From positions 1-7,947 of the forward strand of contig DXGD01000066.1 in assembly GCA_019114115.1 (NCBI GenBank): DNA of 7,947 bases, in the 5' to 3' direction. A program made the translations under genes and the position numbers. The notes under the pieces were generated by a model that ran no database searches, was not told the DNA's origin, and worked only from the letters and a program-made list of their open reading frames with translations. Within the stretch, counting starts at the first letter, position 1. Each line of letters starts with the position of its first letter. This document shows, piece after piece, positions 1 to 6,205 of this stretch. The stretch comes from Candidatus Nesterenkonia stercoripullorum. Lineage in GTDB: Bacteria > Actinomycetota > Actinomycetes > Actinomycetales > Micrococcaceae.

Positions 1-463
1 GGTCATACGCCTCGGGGAACCCTTTGCGCTCCATGAGCCCGCGGCGATTGAGCTCGGCATTGGGGAAGAGGAACCCATCAGTGGTCACCAATTCGACACG
101 TGGCGTCGAGGGCCACCGGCGCAGCATCTCGCGCAGGACGCGCGCCGTCGTGGATTTGCCGACGGCCACCGAACCGCCCACGCCGATGACGAACGGGGTC
201 TGCCGGGTGTCATCACCGAGGAATCCGTTGATCTGCCCGCGCAGGTGCGTGGCCGATTCCACGTAGATCGACAGCAGCCGGCTCAGCGGAAGATAGATCT
301 GCGAGACCTCCTCCAAGGAGAGGTGCTCGCCGATTCCGCGCAGGCGGTCGACGTCGTGCTGATTCAGTGGCTGCTCGATAGTGTTCGCCAGCCGGGCCCA
401 GTCCTGACGGTCCAGTTCCACGAAAGGCGAGTACGAGGCATGCGGTGATGGGTGCGGTGACAC
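1..463 (-). CDS. coaA: Type I pantothenate kinase, N-terminal 154 codons (partial)
   Basis: CoaA phosphorylates pantothenate with ATP, the committed step of CoA synthesis, in the cytosol. Reading the minus strand from a GTG at 463 gives 154 codons before the window edge removes the C-terminal half. The P-loop [10 protein letters not shown] spans residues 96-105 (Lys103), followed by VELVTTDGF (123-131), whose Asp129 matches the catalytic Asp of the family, and by [15 protein letters not shown] (140-154), a hallmark of the bacterial type I enzyme. The upstream part, with [14 protein letters not shown] at 51-64, also fits the family. The GTG start adds a short Ser/Pro/His-rich leader (residues 2-12) before the conserved VELDRQDW. 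A later start is possible, but GTG 463 has a -10-like hexamer 6 bases upstream and no Shine-Dalgarno. It is divergent from glmS with 23 bases between starts. Known members are feedback-inhibited by CoA. Identity is very secure; the exact start is less so. Confidence 0.95.
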   Translation of the reverse strand, partial: MSPHPSPHASYSPFVELDRQDWARLANTIEQPLNQHDVDRLRGIGEHLSLEEVSQIYLPLSRLLSIYVESATHLRGQINGFLGDDTRQTPFVIGVGGSVAVGKSTTARVLREMLRRWPSTPRVELVTTDGFLFPNAELNRRGLMERKGFPEAYD

Positions 464-469
464 GTTGAC

Positions 470-475
470 ACGATA
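470..475 (-). promoter_or_regulatory. Candidate -10 element of coaA (TATCGT), leaderless start
   Basis: On the minus strand the hexamer TATCGT (475 down to 470) fits the actinobacterial TANNNT -10 pattern. Six bases separate it from the GTG at 463, so transcription would begin at or next to the start codon. No purine-rich ribosome site lies before that GTG. It shares two bases with the oppositely oriented hexamer assigned to glmS. No good -35 is seen; its expected place lies inside the first codons of glmS. Inferred from pattern and spacing only. Confidence 0.5.
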
Positions 476-479
476 CGCT
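474..479 (+). promoter_or_regulatory. Candidate -10 element of glmS (TACGCT), leaderless start
   Basis: TACGCT fits TANNNT and lies 7 bases before the glmS ATG at 487, the spacing expected if the A of the ATG is the transcription start. The glmS start is fixed by the need for Cys at position 2, and no Shine-Dalgarno stands at a workable distance (only AGG, one base away), so a leaderless mRNA is the simplest reading. The -35 position falls inside coaA codons and does not match the consensus. Overlaps the coaA -10 on the other strand. Confidence 0.55.
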
Positions 480-486
480 ATTAGGC

Positions 487-2355
487 ATGTGTGGAATCGT
501 CGGCTACATCGGCCTACCTGAGAAAACAGCTGAACATGATGCGCTCGCCGTGCTGATGGAGGGCCTGCGGCGGCTCGAATATCGCGGCTACGACTCCGCT
601 GGGGTCGCCACGCTGAGCGAGGGTGCCGTGCAGAGCCGGAAGAAGTCCGGCAAGCTGGTCAATCTCGAAGAGGAGATCGCCCAGCAGCCGATGCGCAGCG
701 CCTCGATCGGCATCGGGCACACCCGGTGGGCGACGCACGGCGGCCCCACCGACCAGAACGCGCACCCGCACCTGGGTGATGAGGGCCGGCTTGCGGTCAT
801 TCACAACGGGATCATCGAGAATTTCGCCGAGCTCAAGGAGCGGCTGCTGCGCGACGGGCACAGCTTCGACTCCGAGACGGATACCGAAGTCGCCGCCAAA
901 CTGCTGGGGACGATGCTCCCCGAGGCCGGCGGGGACCTCACTGAGGCGATGCGCCTGGCCTCCAACGAGCTCGAAGGTGCGTTCACCCTGCTGGCGGTCC
1001 ATAGCGACCACCCGGACCAGGTCGTGGCCTCGCGGCGCAACTCGCCGCTGGTCGTGGGATTGGGCGAAGGGGAGAACTTCCTGGGCTCGGACGTCTCTGG
1101 CTTCATCGACTTCACCCGTGAGGCAGTGGAGCTGGAACAGGACCAGGTGGTGACGATCACCGCCGCCGACGTCCGCATCATCGGCTTCGACGGCACCCCG
1201 GCGCAGGGTCGGCGCTTCCGCGTGGACTGGGACGCTGCAGCCGCTGAGAAGGGCGGGTTCGACACGTTCATGGAGAAAGAGATCCATGAGCAGCCCAAGG
1301 CCGTCGAGGATACCCTGCTGGGCCGCACGGACGCGCAGGGGCGCCTGGTGCTCGATGAGCTGCGCATCTCGCCGGCAGAGCTCAACGAGGTCAGCAAGAT
1401 CATCGTGCTGGCCTGCGGAACTGCCGCATATGCCGGGACCGTCGCGAAATACGCGATCGAGCACTGGTGCCGGATCCCCGTGGAAGTGGAACTGGCCCAC
1501 GAGTTCCGCTACCGCGACCCGATCATCGACGACACGACGCTGATCGTCTCGATCTCCCAGTCCGGGGAGACGATGGACACACTCATGGCCGTGCGGTACG
1601 CCAAGGAGCAGGGCGCCCGAACGCTGTCGATCTGCAACACCAATGGCTCCACGATCCCGCGCGAGTCCGACGCCGTCCTCTATCTCCACGCCGGCCCCGA
1701 GATCGCCGTCGCCTCGACGAAGGCGTTCCTGGCCATGATCGCGGCCTCGTACCTGCTGGGGCTGTACCTGGCCCAGCTGCGCGGGATGAAGTTCCAGGGC
1801 GAGATCGAGGACATCCTGGCGGACCTGCACAAGATTCCCGCCAAGATCCAGGAGATCCTCGACGCCTCGGACCAGATCAAGGACCTGGCCCGGCAGATGA
1901 AGGATGAACCCTCGGTGCTCTTCCTGGGCCGGCACGTCGGCTACCCGGTCGCGATGGAGGGTGCGCTCAAGCTCAAAGAGCTCGCCTACATCCACGCTGA
2001 GGGTTTCGCCGCCGGGGAGCTCAAGCACGGGCCGATCGCGCTGATCGAGGAGGGCCAGCCGGTCTTCGTCGTCGTCCCGTCGCCGCGGGGGCGGGACTCG
2101 CTGCACTCGAAGGTCGTCTCGAATATCCAGGAGGTCCGCGCTCGCGGGGCCCGGACGATCTCCGTGGCCGAAAGCGACGACGAGGCAGTCTCGAGCTACT
2201 CAGAGTCCGTCTTCCGCGTCCCGGAGACCCAGCCGCTGCTCATGCCGCTGCTGACGACGGTCCCGCTGCAGATCTTCGCCTGCGCGCTCGCCTCGGAGAA
2301 GGGCTACGACGTCGACCAGCCGCGCAATCTGGCGAAGTCCGTCACGGTGGAGTGA
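487..2355 (+). CDS. glmS: Glutamine-fructose-6-phosphate aminotransferase (isomerizing)
   Basis: GlmS makes glucosamine-6-phosphate from fructose-6-phosphate and glutamine, the entry to UDP-GlcNAc and peptidoglycan. The 622-residue protein has the full family architecture. The N-terminal class II glutaminase begins MCGIVGYIG, with Cys2 as the nucleophile after Met removal, then HTRWATHG (78-85) and HNGIIEN (106-112). After the hinge EKEIHEQP (263-270) come two SIS sugar-isomerase domains with CGTAAYAG (310-317), SISQSGET (355-362), ASTKAF (409-414) and ELKHGP (511-516; His514 matches the ring-opening His). The C-terminal [15 protein letters not shown] carries the conserved Lys617. Length and motifs are normal and nothing is broken. 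The start is fixed by Cys2. It heads a tight run with acpS and nnrE/nnrD. No glmS ribozyme can be present, because only 23 bases precede the ATG. Confidence 0.98.
   Translation: MCGIVGYIGLPEKTAEHDALAVLMEGLRRLEYRGYDSAGVATLSEGAVQSRKKSGKLVNLEEEIAQQPMRSASIGIGHTRWATHGGPTDQNAHPHLGDEGRLAVIHNGIIENFAELKERLLRDGHSFDSETDTEVAAKLLGTMLPEAGGDLTEAMRLASNELEGAFTLLAVHSDHPDQVVASRRNSPLVVGLGEGENFLGSDVSGFIDFTREAVELEQDQVVTITAADVRIIGFDGTPAQGRRFRVDWDAAAAEKGGFDTFMEKEIHEQPKAVEDTLLGRTDAQGRLVLDELRISPAELNEVSKIIVLACGTAAYAGTVAKYAIEHWCRIPVEVELAHEFRYRDPIIDDTTLIVSISQSGETMDTLMAVRYAKEQGARTLSICNTNGSTIPRESDAVLYLHAGPEIAVASTKAFLAMIAASYLLGLYLAQLRGMKFQGEIEDILADLHKIPAKIQEILDASDQIKDLARQMKDEPSVLFLGRHVGYPVAMEGALKLKELAYIHAEGFAAGELKHGPIALIEEGQPVFVVVPSPRGRDSLHSKVVSNIQEVRARGARTISVAESDDEAVSSYSESVFRVPETQPLLMPLLTTVPLQIFACALASEKGYDVDQPRNLAKSVTVE
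2347..2352 (+). promoter_or_regulatory. Ribosome binding site of acpS inside the glmS 3' end
   Basis: GTGGAG, formed by the last two sense codons of glmS, lies 7 bases before the acpS GTG and supports that start. Its position suggests that translation of acpS is coupled to that of glmS. Confidence 0.6.
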
Positions 2356-2359
2356 GCCT

Positions 2360-2713
2360 GTGATCGTCGGGATTGGTGTCGACGTCGTCGAGGTCTCGCG
2401 CTTCCGGGCGCAGCTGGACCGATCTCCGGCCTTGCTTGCACGCCTCTTCGTGCCGGCCGAGAGGGGCCTGACCACCCGGTCCCTGGCCGCGAGGTTCGCC
2501 GCCAAAGAGGCAGTGGCCAAGGCGCTCGGCGCACCCGCCGGGATGACCTGGCAGGACTGCGAGGTGCTGCGCGCCGAGGACGGCTGCCCGTCGCTGGAGC
2601 TGCGGGGAACTGTCGCCGAGGTGGCGCAGCGCCGGGGCGCCCACCGCTGGCACCTCTCGATTTCTCACGACGGCGACCTCGCCACGGCGATGGTGGTCGC
2701 GGAAAGGGACTGA
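2360..2713 (+). CDS. acpS: Holo-[acyl-carrier-protein] synthase
   Basis: AcpS transfers 4'-phosphopantetheine from CoA to a serine of apo-acyl carrier protein, activating fatty acid synthesis. The 117-residue protein has the usual family length. It opens with [15 protein letters not shown], where Asp8 is the Mg2+ ligand of the GxDxxxxxRF motif. It then has [13 protein letters not shown] (45-57), the second motif with metal-binding Glu50 and Lys49, and ends with [20 protein letters not shown] (98-117), the conserved C-terminal strand region. The start is GTG, fixed by the conserved opening motif and a GTGGAG ribosome site 7 bases upstream. It lies 4 bases after the glmS stop and 2 bases before nnrE/nnrD, so a shared transcript is very likely. 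In M. tuberculosis acpS lies elsewhere, so its place beside glmS here is a lineage trait. Its substrate CoA derives from the pathway of the divergent coaA. Confidence 0.95.
   Translation: MIVGIGVDVVEVSRFRAQLDRSPALLARLFVPAERGLTTRSLAARFAAKEAVAKALGAPAGMTWQDCEVLRAEDGCPSLELRGTVAEVAQRRGAHRWHLSISHDGDLATAMVVAERD
2703..2709 (+). promoter_or_regulatory. Ribosome binding site of nnrE/nnrD
   Basis: AAAGGGA at the end of acpS lies 6 bases before the GTG at 2716 and supports that start over any later in-frame one. Confidence 0.6.
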
Positions 2714-2715
2714 TC

Positions 2716-4335
2716 GTGCCCCCACAGAGCGCCCAGTGTGTCCACTTGACCGAGGTGTTCACCGGGACCCAGGTCCGCGACGCCGAGCGGCCGCTGGTGG
2801 AAGCCGGTCACGGGCCGGCACTGATGCAGCAGGCCGCCTCCGGGCTCGCCGCGCAGGTGCTGCGCAGCCTGCGACAGCGCGGCCGGATCTACGGCGCCGG
2901 TGTCACTGCGCTGGTGGGCTCGGGCAACAACGGCGCAGACGCGCTGTACGCCCTGCTCCGGCTCCGCCGCCGAGGCGTGCGGACTCGCGCTGTGCTGGTC
3001 TCCGAGCGCTGTCACGAGGCTGCGCTGACCGCGTACCGCGAGGCAGGAGGACGAACGCTGCCGCGCGTCCCGGGCCATCAGGACGTGATCATCGACGCCG
3101 TCCTGGGCACCGGGGCCTCCCGCCGGGCCGAGCCGATGCCGATCCCGGGCCTGGGGGAGGCGCTGAGGCCAGACGCACGGCACGAAGCGCGCGGCGGGAT
3201 CCAGCGGCCCGGGACCCAGCGGCCGGAGACCCAGCGGCCCGAGATCATCGCCTGTGACATCCCGTCGGGGGTGAGCGCAGATACCGGCGAAGTCCTCAGC
3301 GACTACGGCCTCACCGCCGATCGCACGGTGACATTCGGTGCGGTCAAGCTCGGGCTGGTGGTGGGCGCCGGTGCTGTGCTCTCCGGCCAGATACATTGCG
3401 TGGACATCGGACTCGGGCCGCATCTTCCCCAAGCCTCGGCCCGGCTGCTGGAGACGCCGAGCGCCGGCGACAGGGCGGAGCCGGACGAAGCCCCCAGCAC
3501 GACGAGCGGAGCATCGAGCATTGAGCTCCGTGAGCTCAGCGGTCAGGACCACAAGTACGCTCGGGGAGTCGTCCACGTCGTCGCGGGATCCACGCAGTAC
3601 CCGGGGGCCGCGCAGCTCAGCGTTGCCGCGGCAGTGGGCACTGGCGCGGGCATGGTCACTGTGGACTCCGAGGCGCAGGTCAGCGCGCGCGTCACCGCGG
3701 TGCACCCGGAGGTGGTGGCGCTGCCGACTGACCAGGCGTTGCGACGTGCCGATGCGGTGGCGTTGGGGCCCGGGCTGACCGGGGAGGCTGCTGACGAGGA
3801 GACGCTGGAGAGTGTCTTGGCCTGGTCGCAGAGTGGGGGCGGGATCCTCGTCCTTGATGCCTCCGGCATCGGGCTGCTCAGTCCCGAACGGCTGCGGTCC
3901 GGCGCATTGACGCCGAATGTCGTGCTGACCCCGCACGCGGGCGAGCTGCACCGGCTCGTCTCACGCATCGACGAGGTGCACGGCACGCGCGTTCTGCGTG
4001 AGGAGGACGGCGATTCTCCGGTGGCTTCGGCCCGGGCCGTCGCCGCGCACCTGGGTGCCGTCGTCCTGCTCAAGGGCGCCAGCACCGTCATCGCGGAACC
4101 GCACGGCAGTGTGATCGTCCACCGCTGCCGGGCCCCGGGCCTGGCCACGGCCGGCAGCGGAGACGTGCTGACCGGGGTGATCGGGGCCCTGGCCGCTCAC
4201 GACGGCCGGGTAGGTGATATGGCCGCGCTGGGATCCCATATCCATGCTGCTGCGGCCCATCAGATCGACCCCCGCGGCGCGGGAGCGTTCGGTGCCGCGG
4301 ACCTGGTCGCGGGAATTCGTCGGTATCGCAGCTGA
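2716..4335 (+). CDS. nnrD: Bifunctional NAD(P)H-hydrate epimerase / ADP-dependent NAD(P)H-hydrate dehydratase
   Basis: This enzyme repairs hydrated NADH and NADPH: the N-terminal half interconverts the R and S epimers, and the C-terminal half dehydrates the S form using ADP. The 539 residues hold a YjeF_N (NnrE) domain at about 12-234, with GSGNNGADAL (68-77), VIIDAVLGTG (124-133) and ACDIPSG (179-185; Asp181 is the likely catalytic acid). A variable linker (about 245-275) leads to the ribokinase-like NnrD domain, with HKYARGVVHVVAGS (279-292), LTPHAGEL (404-411), LLKGASTVI (451-459) and ATAGSGDVLTG (477-487; Asp483 is the expected catalytic Asp). Oddities: three tandem QRP-containing pentapeptides at 162-176; Ala74 where the epimerase motif usually has Gly; and LDASG at 380-384 where LDADAL is common. 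The GTG start has a ribosome site 6 bases upstream and lies 2 bases after acpS. The role is secure; the effect of the substitutions is unknown. Confidence 0.93.
   Translation: MPPQSAQCVHLTEVFTGTQVRDAERPLVEAGHGPALMQQAASGLAAQVLRSLRQRGRIYGAGVTALVGSGNNGADALYALLRLRRRGVRTRAVLVSERCHEAALTAYREAGGRTLPRVPGHQDVIIDAVLGTGASRRAEPMPIPGLGEALRPDARHEARGGIQRPGTQRPETQRPEIIACDIPSGVSADTGEVLSDYGLTADRTVTFGAVKLGLVVGAGAVLSGQIHCVDIGLGPHLPQASARLLETPSAGDRAEPDEAPSTTSGASSIELRELSGQDHKYARGVVHVVAGSTQYPGAAQLSVAAAVGTGAGMVTVDSEAQVSARVTAVHPEVVALPTDQALRRADAVALGPGLTGEAADEETLESVLAWSQSGGGILVLDASGIGLLSPERLRSGALTPNVVLTPHAGELHRLVSRIDEVHGTRVLREEDGDSPVASARAVAAHLGAVVLLKGASTVIAEPHGSVIVHRCRAPGLATAGSGDVLTGVIGALAAHDGRVGDMAALGSHIHAAAAHQIDPRGAGAFGAADLVAGIRRYRS
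3199..3243 (+). repeat. Three in-frame 15-bp tandem repeats in nnrE/nnrD
   Basis: Three consecutive 15-base units at 3199-3213, 3214-3228 and 3229-3243 share the core CAGCGGCC and encode IQRPG, TQRPE and TQRPE. Units 2 and 3 differ by one base. They stand directly before the conserved strand IIACDIPSG of the epimerase domain. Because the unit is a multiple of three, gain or loss of copies would keep the frame. Confidence 0.9.
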
Positions 4336-4369
4336 CAGGATCGCGGCTGAGAGTATGGCATCTGACAGG
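4332..4369 (+). repeat. Direct repeat CTGACAGG, two copies 30 bp apart, before alr
   Basis: CTGACAGG occurs at 4332-4339, overlapping the nnrE/nnrD stop codon, and again at 4362-4369. Start-to-start distance is 30 bp, about three helical turns. It lies within the 65-base gap (4336-4400) upstream of alr, where no terminator hairpin with a U tract is visible. A regulator site is possible, but two 8-mers are weak evidence. Confidence 0.4.
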
Positions 4370-4388
4370 GCCCGTCCGTCGTCGTCGA

Positions 4389-4394
4389 TAAGGT
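4389..4394 (+). promoter_or_regulatory. TAAGGT before alr: -10 element or Shine-Dalgarno
   Basis: TAAGGT lies 6 bases before the alr ATG. It fits the TANNNT -10 pattern at the spacing for a leaderless transcript, but the AAGG inside it could equally be a ribosome site about 7 bases from the ATG. CTGACA at 4362-4367 resembles a -35, but the 21-base spacer is too long. The 65-base gap, the largest between genes of this series, makes a separate alr promoter plausible. Confidence 0.4.
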
Positions 4395-4400
4395 AGACCT

Positions 4401-5549
4401 ATGAGCACACTTCCGGAGTCGCAGGACGCGCTCGAGCGATACGCCGTCATCGATGCCTCGGCGATTCGCCATAATGTCGGGGTCATCGCTGACTACGTCC
4501 GGCCGGCGAAAGTCATGGCGGCCGTCAAAGCCGATGGCTATGGGCATGGGCTGCTGGCAGCCTCCCGGGCCGCTGTCGACGGCGGAGCGGACTGGCTCGG
4601 CGTGGCACATGTGAGCGAAGCGCTGCAGCTGCGCGAGGCAGGCTTCGAGATTCCAGTGCTCGCCTGGCTGCATACTCATGCGACCCCGTTCTCCGCCGCC
4701 ATTGCCGGCAATATCGATCTGGGGGTCTCCGGCTGGGAACTCGGGCCGATCGCAGAAGCGGCCGAGGCGCTGCAGGCCCCGGCGCATGTCCACCTCAAGC
4801 TCGATACTGGGCTCGGCCGCAATGGCAGCCCTGCCAGCCAGTGGCCCGCGCTCTTCGCCGAGGCCGCCAGTCTGCAAGAACGCGGAGTGATCAGCATCGA
4901 GGGGATCTTCACCCATCTGGCCGTCGCCGACGAGCCGGACCGCCGCGAGACCGATGAGCAGCTCGGCCTCTACCACGAAGCCCTGGACTTGGCCGATGAG
5001 TTCGGCATCTCGCCGGACTTCCGGCATGCGGCCAACACCCCGGCGGCTCTTTCCAGGCCGGACTCGCATTTCGACATGGTGCGCGTCGGCGTCGGCATCT
5101 ACGGGCAGAGCCCTTTCGCTGACCGCAGTTCAGCGGACCTAGGGCTTCGTCCGGCGATGGAGCTCCGCACGAGCGTGGCTCACGTGAAGCGGGTCCCTGC
5201 GGGCCAGGGCATCAGCTACGGGCTCACTCACCGCGTGGACCGGCCGACGTCGCTGGGGCTGATTCCGCTGGGCTATGGGGACGGCGTCCCGCGCATCTCC
5301 GTGGATGCGCCGGTCAGCATCAACGGCCGCGTGTATCGGTCGGTGGGGAGGGTCGCGATGGACCAGTTCGTCGTGGACCTAGAAGATGAGGATACGAACG
5401 TACAGGTGGGAGACCCGGTCGTCCTTTTCGGAGGGGATTCGGGACTCTGCGCAGCCGACTGGGGTCGGGCCGCCCAGACCATCAACTACGAGATCATCAC
5501 CCGCATCGGGGACCGCGTCCCGCGGATCGTCGTAGGCCAGTCGGAATGA
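4401..5549 (+). CDS. alr: Alanine racemase (PLP-dependent)
   Basis: Alr interconverts L- and D-alanine in the cytosol, supplying D-alanine for peptidoglycan cross-bridges. The protein has 382 residues, normal for the family. AVIDASAIRHN (15-25) opens the TIM barrel and AVKADGYGHG (41-50) contains the PLP-binding Lys43. KLDTGLGRNG (133-142) follows, with Arg140 near the cofactor in known enzymes. IFTHLAVADE (169-178), then VRVGVGIYG (227-235), complete the barrel. In the C-terminal beta domain, ISYGLTHR (271-278) holds the second catalytic base Tyr273, and VGRVAMDQFVVDL (315-327) contains the substrate-site Met319 and Asp321. It ends NYEIITRIGDRVPRIVVG. The ATG start follows TAAGGT, readable as a -10 or a ribosome site. 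The 3' end overlaps tsaE by four bases (ATGA). The alr-tsaE pairing is conserved in many actinobacteria. Confidence 0.97.
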   Translation: MSTLPESQDALERYAVIDASAIRHNVGVIADYVRPAKVMAAVKADGYGHGLLAASRAAVDGGADWLGVAHVSEALQLREAGFEIPVLAWLHTHATPFSAAIAGNIDLGVSGWELGPIAEAAEALQAPAHVHLKLDTGLGRNGSPASQWPALFAEAASLQERGVISIEGIFTHLAVADEPDRRETDEQLGLYHEALDLADEFGISPDFRHAANTPAALSRPDSHFDMVRVGVGIYGQSPFADRSSADLGLRPAMELRTSVAHVKRVPAGQGISYGLTHRVDRPTSLGLIPLGYGDGVPRISVDAPVSINGRVYRSVGRVAMDQFVVDLEDEDTNVQVGDPVVLFGGDSGLCAADWGRAAQTINYEIITRIGDRVPRIVVGQSE

Positions 5550-6205
5550 GCGCAGTGCCTCCGCCCCCGGCTGGTGCCGCCTGGGAGAGTGAACTGGTGC
5601 TGCAGGACCTGGAGCAGACCCAGGAGCTGGCCCGCGAGGTGGCCGGGATCCTCCGCGCGGGAGACGTGCTGGTGCTGACCGGCGGGCTCGGAGCGGGGAA
5701 GACCACGTTCACGGTCAGCCTGGCCGACGCGCTGGGAGTCTCCGGCGCGGTGAGTTCTCCGACATTCGTGCTCAGCCGCATTCACCGCAGCACCTCAGGC
5801 GGCCCGGACCTAGTCCATGTCGATGCCTATCGCACGGACGCCGACGGGCTGGCAGCAGTGGACCTGATCAGCACGGTCGCAGAATCGATCACGGTGGTCG
5901 AGTGGGGCCGGGGGATCGTCGAGCAGGAGCTCGCCGGGCCCCACGGCTCGTGGCTCGACCTGGAACTGGTGATCCCAGCCGCGGAGCCTGAGACCAGAGC
6001 CGATGATGAGTCCGGCTCCGCTGCCGATGCCGGATCCGACGCTGGTGACCTTCAGGCGCAGGACGCCCTCGCACCGGAGATCATCACGGATTTCTCCGAG
6101 ACGGAGGCAGACCTGGAGGGGACCCCGCGGGTGGCCCGGCTGCGCGGATACGGTCCGCGCTTCGCCGAAATCCCACTACCATGGAGGGGTGTTCCTCGCG
6201 ATTGA
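5546..6205 (+). CDS. tsaE: tRNA t6A37 synthesis ATPase TsaE with an acidic C-terminal insertion
   Basis: TsaE is the ATPase that resets the TsaB-TsaD complex during N6-threonylcarbamoyladenosine (t6A) formation at position 37 of ANN-decoding tRNAs. Visible are the Walker A motif GGLGAGKTT (46-54, Lys52), SPTF (71-74), LVHVDAYR (89-96), the family's H-x-D-x-Y-R motif, and VEWG (118-121). At 219 residues it is longer than a typical TsaE (about 150-160). The extra length is a low-complexity acidic segment at about 145-192, with 15 Asp/Glu and one Arg, placed between the strand SWLDLELVI and the terminal strand RVARLRGYGPRFAE. The ATG overlaps the alr stop as ATGA, so translation is probably coupled. 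The last 17 bases overlap tsaB. Function is secure; the insertion looks like a disordered linker and has no assigned role. Confidence 0.94.
   Translation: MSAVPPPPAGAAWESELVLQDLEQTQELAREVAGILRAGDVLVLTGGLGAGKTTFTVSLADALGVSGAVSSPTFVLSRIHRSTSGGPDLVHVDAYRTDADGLAAVDLISTVAESITVVEWGRGIVEQELAGPHGSWLDLELVIPAAEPETRADDESGSAADAGSDAGDLQAQDALAPEIITDFSETEADLEGTPRVARLRGYGPRFAEIPLPWRGVPRD
6177..6182 (+). promoter_or_regulatory. TACCAT before tsaB: candidate internal -10 element
   Basis: TACCAT lies within tsaE, 6 bases before the tsaB GTG, and fits TANNNT. The bases between (GGAGGG, 6183-6188) resemble a Shine-Dalgarno but sit too close to the GTG to work well as one. A leaderless internal transcript for tsaB-rimI-tsaD is possible. 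No matching -35 is seen, and translational coupling from tsaE would also explain expression. Confidence 0.35.

Noticed and set aside
465..470. Perfect TTGACA hexamer before glmS
   Set aside because: It looks like a -35, but there is no TANNNT at 16-19 bases downstream, and it is only 3 bases from the TACGCT hexamer, so it cannot pair with it. It is probably a coincidence.
464..486. glmS ribozyme or other 5' leader RNA
   Set aside because: Only 23 bases precede the glmS start, far too short for such an RNA.
514..2106. 530-codon open frame on the minus strand, antisense to glmS
   Set aside because: It mirrors glmS codons in GC-rich DNA, where biased third positions keep antisense frames open. 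Its translation shows no recognisable domain, and glmS is complete and conserved.
2665..3951. 428-codon open frame on the minus strand, antisense to nnrE/nnrD
   Set aside because: Same GC-rich shadow effect; no family motif and rich in Arg/Pro/Gly/His as expected for a shadow frame.
4336..4400. Transcription terminator between nnrE/nnrD and alr
   Set aside because: No stable stem followed by a U tract is visible in these 65 bases.
6181..6183. ATG 8 bases before the tsaB GTG
   Set aside because: It is in a different frame from both tsaE and tsaB and soon reaches a stop.
6003..6188. N-terminal extension of TsaB upstream of GTG 6189
   Set aside because: The frame is open, but the residues are Arg/Ser/Pro-rich shadow of tsaE, and the family's first strand starts exactly at the GTG.
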